From the NCBI RefSeq assembly GCF_021730395.1, contig NC_069368.1, positions 16,262,001-16,326,000 of the forward strand: a stretch of 64,000 nucleotides of DNA, given 5' to 3'. The notes beneath the pieces were generated by a model. The model was not told the DNA's origin, did not search any database, and saw only the letters and a program-made list of their open reading frames with translations. Source of the stretch: Mercenaria mercenaria (lineage: Eukaryota > Mollusca > Bivalvia > Venerida > Veneridae). The position numbers were made by a program, and so were the translations under genes. This document shows, in pieces, positions 57,190-64,000 of the stretch (positions within the stretch are counted from its first letter, which is position 1; each line of letters begins with the position of its first letter).

Positions 57190-57640
57190 ATAAAAATGAC
57201 CCATACTCAAGTGTAGACCGAACAAGTGAAATATATGCAAGTTTCCTACAGTCTTGGGCACAATCCCAAAGTTGAATTTGCTTTTTTACAAATATTGGTG
57301 AAATGCGTTTCCCATGTAAGATCCTTTGATATAGGTTAAAGGTAGAGATTTGAGTCCACTTGTTGTAAGATGGTTTTATCTAGTTCGAAGAAATTTGACT
57401 TCTGACGGACACTTAAAATATAACACTTCTTAGCATTAAATTTCATGCCCCATAAGTTCGCTCATTTTTCTAGAGCGTGTAGATCATTCTGTAGAAGAAG
57501 ATGGTCATTATGTGAACGGATGGGTCAGTATAATAAACAACCATCAGCAAACAGGCGTACTGTAGATTTAACGGAATCTGGAAGATCGTTTATGTGACAT
57601 AAAAACATAAGGGGGCCAAGGACTGTTCCTTTGATGTAAA
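57190..57640 (-). pseudogene. LINE reverse-transcriptase relic
   Basis: On the minus strand: '[20 protein letters not shown]', then '[11 protein letters not shown]' (from the F-A-D-D catalytic box, second Asp changed to Gly), 'LQNDLHALEK' and 'WGMKFNAKKCYILSV', the standard RT palm and thumb order of CR1/L2/Jockey-type LINEs. At least two in-frame stops (after CLLY and after HALEK) and no endonuclease or 3' tail show a dead fragment. Confidence 0.8.
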
Positions 57641-57847
57641 TGTAAATTTTATGTATAATATTATCTTTCATAAATTACAAAACAAAACAGGCGTCTTCAG
57701 TTCACACATTTAATGATATTTATTTAATTCTACAATACTAATTTTATAGATCAAATTAAAACTACGATTATATTACCCGTTTTCTATATGAAACTTTTTT
57801 TATATTTTGTCCCTGAAAAGTGTTAATAACAAAACGGCGTGGGGGAG

Positions 57848-58161
57848 CTTGTGGTGTGCGGGTTTTCGGTACCGTACACACAAGTTAAATTGCTCCATTC
57901 AGGTATTTTTGCTTGTAATTTTCATTTTAAATGAGATAAAAAATGTCGAAGACATAAAAATGAGTGTCTCGAAATACATTTGGGGTGAGTGTTTGAGAAA
58001 ATTATTGAGAATGTGTGGCAGACGCTTAGTGCCGATGAAAGTAATCCTTTTTTCTTTTCTTTTTTTTTTATTATTAGCATCCATTGAGAAATAATGACAT
58101 TATAAGCAAAATATCTAAATCGAGCAATTTTCCCGGGGAAACGGTACCGAAAAGCCACAAG
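57848..58161. mobile_element. Small MITE-like element with imperfect inverted ends
   Basis: The left arm 57848-57917 ('cttgtgg', 'ttttcggtaccgt', 'aaattgctc', 'tttttgcttgtaat') pairs with the right arm 58090-58161 read in reverse ('cttgtggcttttcggtaccg', 'aaattgctcgattta', 'attttgcttataat'). About 310 bp, no coding. Frames at 57807-58094 and on the opposite strand are incidental. Confidence 0.55.
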
Positions 58162-58607
58162 GGTGGGTCGCCCTGTAAAATGGAAAGGCGGATATTAGAA
58201 ATATTTCGAAAAGAATGCTTATGAATTGTAAAAAAAAAAAAACCCTCAAATTATTGGTCTCTTTGAATGTAAAAAGAATATCTGGTTATAGATTTTAACA
58301 TATCACAGATCATGTTATAATATCTGAGATCGAAATAAGATAACATGTAGTACAAATGGAAAACAATACAAAGAGAATAATTTAACAAAACACATGATTG
58401 TCGATATAATATGCTGTAAAATTGATTAGGATTTCACTGGGTCAATACCGAATAGAAATCTACCATCTCTCACATTATTTTAACTGAAGTGACAATTTAC
58501 ACATTAACAAGATATAACTTGGCTCTGAATTTTCAAACTTCTCCAAACTTCTCCAAACAGGTTGACGTTGTGGTGTTGTAAAACTGATGTTGTTAGTGCT
58601 GGAAGTT

Positions 58608-59222
58608 CTAGTTCAGCATTGCCCTAAGTTCACCCTTGGCATGCAGCGCCTTGGTTTCAGATCCGCCACCGATACATTTACCGTTGATGAACACGCGTGG
58701 TACCTGTTGTGAGTAAATAAACCATAATTAAAGTAAACGTAGGTTAAAACTTCGATCGGCAGGTATGCGATATAACCGCAAAAACGAAACGGTAGGATAA
58801 CACTCCCTGCACAGTGATGGTGATGCTACTGGTTTCTCATACATGTACATTATATATTCTACTGCTACCTACATATACACATGGCCTATCTCGGACTATA
58901 ATTATTTTCATTCTCTTTGAATAAAAAATTTAATCAAATGTAACGCGGTAGAAAACTAATCGCTTTTGAAATTTATTAAATGACGCTAGAAAGTAAAGAT
59001 TAAGCTTACCGTTTGTGCCCCTGTTATTTCGCGTAGAACAGACTGAATTTCTGAACAATTCGCTTCATTTTCTATCTCCCACACTTCATACTCGTCAGCT
59101 CCTAGATTATAGTTCTTTAGTACATCCTTCGCCATTGTACAGAACGGACAATAAGTCTTAGAAAACATCATTACTTTCTTGTCGGCTATTTTAGCCATAA
59201 TTTTGTCCCTCGTGTTAGCCAT
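58608..59222 (-). CDS. GLRX: Glutaredoxin copy 5 (diverged), two exons
   Basis: Exon 1 is 59222-59010 (71 residues, MANTRDKIMAKIADKK) and exon 2 is 58703-58608 (31 residues plus stop), total 102, the usual length for a single-domain glutaredoxin. It has 'VMMFSKTYCPFC', 'AQT | VPRVF' and 'CIGGGSETKAL'. The 306 bp intron is clean, with donor ACG|GTAAGC and acceptor ACAG|GTACC. The insert between 'KNYNLGADEYEVWEI' and the helix before it is shorter than in copies 1, 2 and 4. It lacks the duplicated flanks and minisatellite, so it predates the recent block duplications. Confidence 0.9.
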
Positions 59223-59229
59223 AACTGTT

Positions 59230-60640
59230 AGTGTTCTTTGTTCTAATTATTTATACGGACGATCTGAAGGGTCAAATATAGATGTACGATTATCTCATAA
59301 TGTGGCTGGCACGTTTTTTGTTGTGAACATGAAATACATAAATTTCATTTTCAGGTATCCGGTCCACAAATAAGCACATATAATTCTAGTTCCATTTGAA
59401 AGTGTATTGTCTACTGAAAAAGAAAATATATATTTCATGACAAAAATATGTTTTAGAATTCTTGTTGTTTTTTTTTACTTAATAGTTTTCAGTGATACTT
59501 CAACAGAAATCCAGTTCTTACCGTGTAAGATTTATCATTTCGCAGTCAAAAAACATGACTGTAGTGATTCGTGCTTACTATCATGGTCATCTTGATCTTG
59601 TTTACGTAGACATCTTCTACAGCAGACGTAACTCTTTTAAAATGATACCAAAAACATGGGTTACCTATTTGTGGATCCTATTTTAAAATATTTTCCTGAT
59701 ATAATTAATTAGAATCTGTGTCAACGGTCTGAATATTGATTAACATATTAGAAATCACTATTCAATCAATTGTTTTCATTAGGAATACCTCCATTTATGA
59801 CTCCAGTGGTAATATTGAAAGAAGTACTTTAATTACATCAAGGAGGACGTAAATTGATATTTACGTCCTTGATAAAATGCATTTGAACAGCTTCTTTATC
59901 TCTTTTTAACAAGAAACGGATTTTTTATACTATACATGGAAATACTAAAACTCCCTGCAAGCTTGCTTGAGAACTGCAAACGGCTATAAAAAATAAATAT
60001 ATTTTATACTTCTTTAATTGCTTGCTGCCAAAAGAAAAAAAGAAGAAAAAACTGACCCTTTCACTCTGATATCTATTTCATTTTTTTTTTTTTTAACGTG
60101 TAAATTACTGTATATCCTGCACAGTACATTGGCTGCCAGCGATATGTTTGTTATGGCCACAACGGTTCTCCGTATTAAATTTAGCGTCTTCTTTTCGATC
60201 TCCGTTTATCACCTTCCCAAGTGTGAGAATACTGTTGCCAAATTTAACAGTACAATAATAACGTCAAGGCCGAGTACCAGGTAAGGGTCACAAATGAGAC
60301 CGCAGGGAAGATAACCACATTGATCAACATTGAGGCTGTCAAAAGGGAATTATAGATTTAAGCGGTCTTTACAACAAGCGGAAATAGCACAACAATTTTA
60401 TTTACAGTCATATTAATTATTCTTGTATAAAACAAGGTCAGGACCGAGTTTCTCAGCTTTATTTTGTTGAGTACATCAACGATTTATGTGTAACTTTTAC
60501 AGTTTGCCAAAGTATTTCCCCACTTGATGCCCCAATCATGATGCTGTTCACGTGCGTGTGAGCTGTCAGACAAAAACTCGTTAGTCAGTGCGGACTTTGG
60601 ACAGAGTGTGGAGACGTAATTTGCTGATTTGTCCTTCAGA
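59230..60640. other. Intergenic DNA between glutaredoxin copy 5 and the perilipin gene
   Basis: Head-to-head arrangement: copy 5 leaves leftward and the perilipin-family gene rightward. Apart from a perfect-stem hairpin at 59837-59873 there is no structure; AT-rich, no gene supported. Confidence 0.5.
59837..59873. repeat. Short inverted repeat
   Basis: ATCAAGG(agg)ACGTAAAT and ATTTACGTCCTTGAT are complementary over 15 bp with a 3-base bulge and a loop of about 4 bases. Located about 0.6 kb upstream of glutaredoxin copy 5. Confidence 0.7.
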
Positions 60641-60645
60641 CGGCA

Positions 60646-60707
60646 TATAAATTGGACACTGAAACTGAAAAATAATTTACACTGATATATCGCTGAAACA
60701 GTAACAA
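60646..60707 (+). promoter_or_regulatory. Candidate promoter and non-coding first exon of the perilipin gene
   Basis: 'tataaat' at 60646-60652 is followed by about 30-55 bp and then a good splice donor 'acaa|gtgagta' at 60708. The first coding exon starts at an acceptor (62577) with only 13 bases of leader, so an upstream non-coding exon is required; this is one candidate. Confidence 0.4.
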
Positions 60708-61392
60708 GTGAGTAAAAATAATTATCAAATTAAAATTTTTAATGAAAAATGCTGTAAAAATGTCAGTTATTTCATCAGCTGATTGGTCTAGATTTTATAA
60801 TTAAGTTATAATAACTGTGTACTTCACAAGGCTGTATTTTAAGCTACATTTATCTGGAACAACATTTTAATTTATTATTGAATGTGTTTTATTTTTTAGA
60901 CTGTACAGTAGTCGTTTATTTTTAATTTTGTAACATACATGGACTGATGGACTGATCAAGTAAGGTTCCAACTAAATTTAGGAAAAACTTCAAAAAGACA
61001 AAATGTCTTGTTCATTTCCATTTTACGGTTTTTCTTTGTTTTAATGCGAGAAATTGTAGTTATGTTTTATGTAGGAAGGTTGGAGGGAGGGTACAGGGGT
61101 CCCCGCTTCCCTTAAAAAACTTTGAATTTGGATCTAATTAACTCTGAACTCCTGGTAGTCATTTTACTTCAGATTCGTAAGTTAAATCTGTAAATTATAG
61201 AAACTGTAAAAATGTCAGTGTTGTACAGCCGAGTTCAAACGTTAGCTACTGGTTTCGAAGCAGTTTCCGTCATAAAATGAAAGTTTTTAAAATATCTTTT
61301 TTCTTGAACGTTTCAGTTCCGTAAAATGCTCCCAAAGAGAACACCTTAGCTCTTCTGCTTTACGAAAACATGAATATCAATAGTGTCTAGCG

Positions 61393-61436
61393 CACGTGAT
61401 AACACACAGAGGGGCTCCAAAAGGGGTGTATAAATA
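61393..61436 (+). promoter_or_regulatory. E-box plus TATA box inside the TIR element
   Basis: CACGTG at 61393-61398 and TATAAATA at 61429-61436, spaced like a compact promoter and pointing toward the perilipin gene. Another CACGTG lies at about 61826. An alternative promoter for the downstream gene or one belonging to the element are both possible. Confidence 0.35.
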
Positions 61437-61644
61437 GAGCTGAGTCGGTTGATAACAGAAGCAGTTTCCGTCATCAATTTTTGTTTTAATATTTATGTAC
61501 ATTTTTACAGTGAATACGACTAGAAAAGCACCATCCGTGTTTTTTTAATCTTTCTGGTGAAATTTACTAATACAATTTTAAGAAATTTGAAGGTTCATGT
61601 GTTAAATTAGGCTTGTTGAAAATAGGAGGTAAAAAAAAGCAAAA

Positions 61645-61700
61645 CCTGAGACTCGAACTCGCGATCTCATGCTTGTGAAGCCGATGTTCTACCGATGCAC
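61645..61700 (-). pseudogene. tRNA-like relic
   Basis: The minus strand reads 'tgcatcggtagaacatcggc', 'ttcacaagcatgag', 'gcgagttcgagtctcagg', with a B-box-like TpsiC arm. The acceptor and D arms do not pair properly and no SINE tail was found, so it is a tRNA pseudogene or SINE head fragment. Confidence 0.45.
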
Positions 61701-62245
61701 AAAAATGAATCATTTTATCTTTATTATGTATTTTTGGTAAATCATCTGGTTTCGACTGCCAAAAGGAGGAACTTTCAACTTAATTGGGGATTACGGAGTT
61801 ATTCTTTGCGCATGCGCATTGGTTGCACGTGAAATCCCCCATGTGCGGAATGTAAACAAAACAATTATGGAATGAACAATTCGAGTTTTCTTGAAAAGTT
61901 TTTACCCTTTGTTGCTGAAATTTCACAGAGCTCTGGATTGCAGGGTAGCGTTATGGAAACAATCTCGACTTCATTGTGAAGAACGTCACCAAACGTAAAA
62001 TAACGCGTTGACGGATACTACTAGCCGACGGAAACTGCTTCGAAACCAGTACTGAAATAAAAAATACATTTTTTTCTAACATGATATTTTAAAACTGAAG
62101 TACAAATGTAAATGACTACCATGATATAAGTGTTATTCAAATTCAAAATTTTATATGGAGGACCGCTGTACCCTCCCTCCAACCTTCTTACAGAAAACAT
62201 TGCTAGTGTACAATTTCTCTTATTAAAGTTAAGTGGAAAATGCTG

Positions 62246-62577
62246 TAAAAACAGTCACAAATAATGTCATTAACCATAGCTTTTTAACACACAATAACAA
62301 AGAAAAAAATTATAATGAAGATTCTTTCTATGAAATGTGTTTCCTTAAATAAAGCAGCACATTATTTAAAATTACTTGTGTATGTATTATTTGAAAGGGA
62401 TCTCCTATTCTATTTTGGCTTGTTTTGGGATGAAGTGTTATTGTAAATCTGATTATTATATCATCCTATGTCCAATAACTGGGCCAACTATTTTGGTCAA
62501 ATGTGTTTATAATTACAGATTACTTATGCATGCTTTACCCTTTAACTTTATAGTATACATTGGAACTACATGTACAG
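62246..62577. other. Intron sequence before the perilipin coding exon
   Basis: AT-rich DNA ending in the acceptor 'ctacatgtacag' at 62577. The open frame beginning at 62376 is incidental. Confidence 0.5.
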
Positions 62578-62590
62578 ACAAGCACTGAAT

Positions 62591-63598
62591 ATGGAACAAG
62601 AGCAGATAGCCAATGAGCAGTTTATAAATCGTCTTGGTAGCCTCCCTGTTGTAAGCTCAGCATGGAGTCAAGCCTGTGACATCTATGCCAAGACAAAGGA
62701 CTGTAATTCAATACTGAGAGCAACATGTAACATGGCCGAGGGTGGTGTCCAGACTGTTGTGTCTACAGCTAAACCTTACGTTGAGAAATACCAGCCTCAC
62801 AGTAAGTAAATCACTGGTTCTAGTGAGGATTTTGTTATAGTTGGGCTCTCAGAAATCATAGCCTGGTGCCGTTTTCAGTGGTTTATCACAGTACACATAT
62901 ATAAATTTCATTTCAGTAAATTGAGATGATAAGTTATTAATAAGAATGATATTAAGTAGCTCATGAACATGAAAAAATATACAATCTGAGGTAGCTTATA
63001 AGTATTACAATTATAAAATTATCAACATTGGCTGTTTATATATATTTTGCTTTCATTTTCATTCTTTTTTTTTGTGTTAAGAGAGGAGCAGTTAGATACG
63101 ACATTACCATAATTATAACCACTTCTTTAAAATTGAAAGACTGTTGCCTTTTGGAGGCGAGCAGCAATTATGTATTTCTGAATTTTGAACTTCTTCATAC
63201 TTAAAACTGAGCACAGAGCTTATGTCTTAAATATGCTTGAGTACATCATCTGTTCATCACAGAAAAGCTATAATGTTATTAATGAAAGGATGGCTGAAAA
63301 TGCACCAGATAGCACGAAAATGCAAATCTAGGCTCATTTATACCTTGTGAAATGAAAAATGAGCAAAGAAATCTTGAGATGAAAAAATTGTATTTGTTTT
63401 TCAGTTGAGAAAGTAAATGCCTATGCTTGTGAGAAGCTGGCACTGTTTGAGGAGCAGTATCCTGTGATCACTAAACCAACTGACGAGGTCCTCAAGGAGG
63501 GTAAAGAGAAATGTGCCAATGTGCTCAAACCTGTCACTGACCGAGTAACTGCTGTAAAAGACTCGTACCATGGTATCGTCAACAAAGGACAAGAAACA
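62591..63598 (+). CDS. PLIN: Perilipin-family (PAT) lipid-droplet protein, 5' part
   Basis: Coding exons are 62591-62801 (start MEQEQIANEQFINRLGSLPV, phase 1 end at a CCT CAC A|GTAAGT donor) and 63405-63598 (phase 0 end at GAA ACA|GTAAGT); further exons lie beyond the window. The 135 residues seen match the N-terminal PAT region: 'RLGSLPVVSSAWSQ', 'MAEGGVQTVVSTAKPYVEKY', then the first amphipathic repeat region ('VLKPVTDRVTAVKDSYHG'). Perilipins coat lipid droplets and regulate lipase access. Start choice: MEQEQ is preceded by a spliced leader of 13 bases, and the in-frame MYRQALN upstream lies across the acceptor. Which perilipin subtype cannot be told. Confidence 0.85.
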
Positions 63599-64000
63599 GT
63601 AAGTACCACATTCTACTGTTAGAGATTTTAAAATGAACTATATTCCAAGAGGAACTTCATGCAATGATGTAGTCACTGATCTTGAATAAGGGCAGGCCAT
63701 AGTCCAGTCGCTTTTTCATCTAACATTCATTCTGAAAGTTCTGATTCTTTAATACTATGTTGCGGTTATGACACTATCAGGTTTTTGTCAGTGACACCAA
63801 GATACTTTCTTTTAAACATTACACATTTAAGTGCCTTTACTGGTTTTGAACCCAGTTATTATTTAAGCAGTGGGGAAGTCTTTACTGTTTTGGGTCCAAG
63901 TTCTGTGTAGGAAGCCACCAGTTGACTTGCGGAAGGGTGTTGTTTCAAGCCATGTGTCCCACCTATGCCTAAAAATGCTAAAAGTGGAAGTAGGAGTCTG
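63599..64000 (+). other. Start of the next perilipin intron
   Basis: Follows the donor GTAAGT at 63599. No exon seen to the window end. Text near 63860-63990 ('ggaagtctttactgttttgg', 'cttgcggaagggtgttg') looks like part of a SINE-type body, incomplete. Confidence 0.5.

Larger units (their letters stand above)
61015..62245. mobile_element. TIR element upstream of the perilipin coding exons
   Basis: The left arm 61015-61290 (with 'aaggttggagggagggtaca', 'ctggtttcgaagcagtttcc') and the right arm 62025-62245 (complement in reverse order: 'ggaaactgcttcgaaaccag', 'tgtaccctccctccaacctt') are inverted repeats, imperfect and with different internal lengths. No transposase. The interior includes a TATA/E-box cluster and a tRNA-like relic. 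Confidence 0.65.

Overview
The window is eukaryotic and looks like bivalve mollusc DNA, probably a clam-type heterodont (inferred). It is AT-rich, has spliced host genes with ordinary GT-AG introns, and is packed with repeat types typical of bivalves: tRNA-headed SINEs, 'pearl'-like elements with tandem-repeat cores ending in a hairpin plus CTCTTGT, and Polinton-type virus fossils.

Layout. 1-1165 is a tandem array of about 173 bp units. 1173-5890 is a fossil of a Polinton/adintovirus-like element (element A: packaging ATPase relic, two leftward virion-type genes, fibre-like genes). 8487-17001 is an 11-exon host gene on the plus strand for a protein with three CCCH fingers, an RWD-like segment and a CHY zinc finger; its splice sites were read exon by exon.

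19.5-59.2 kb is the core of the window: a tandem array of five two-exon glutaredoxin genes, all on the minus strand. All are split at the same place, phase 0, between the Thr (Ser in copy 3) and Val-Pro of the TVP motif, and all keep a CPFC or CPYC active site. Copies 1, 2 and 4 are close paralogues that were duplicated with their surroundings: a conserved 3' flank, an ORF-like segment 5' of the gene and a 1.6 kb minisatellite about 0.8 kb 5' of the start codon. Copies 3 and 5 are more diverged. Copy 4 keeps a 415 bp intron. The intron of copy 1 has grown to 11 kb, holding a pearl element, SINEs and a second Polinton-type fossil (element B) with 1.2 kb inverted repeats. The intron of copy 2 took a 2.85 kb Helitron-like insertion, and that of copy 3 took a pearl element.

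54.5-58.2 kb holds more repeats: a pearl relic, a 1.36 kb TIR element around a trinucleotide tract, a LINE reverse-transcriptase relic and a small MITE-like element. 60.6-64 kb is the 5' part of a perilipin-family gene (plus strand, running off the window), whose upstream region contains a TIR element with its own TATA box and E-box.

Most other open frames in the window are shadows or lie in low-complexity DNA. Divergence and family statements were made by eye; no alignment or database search was run.
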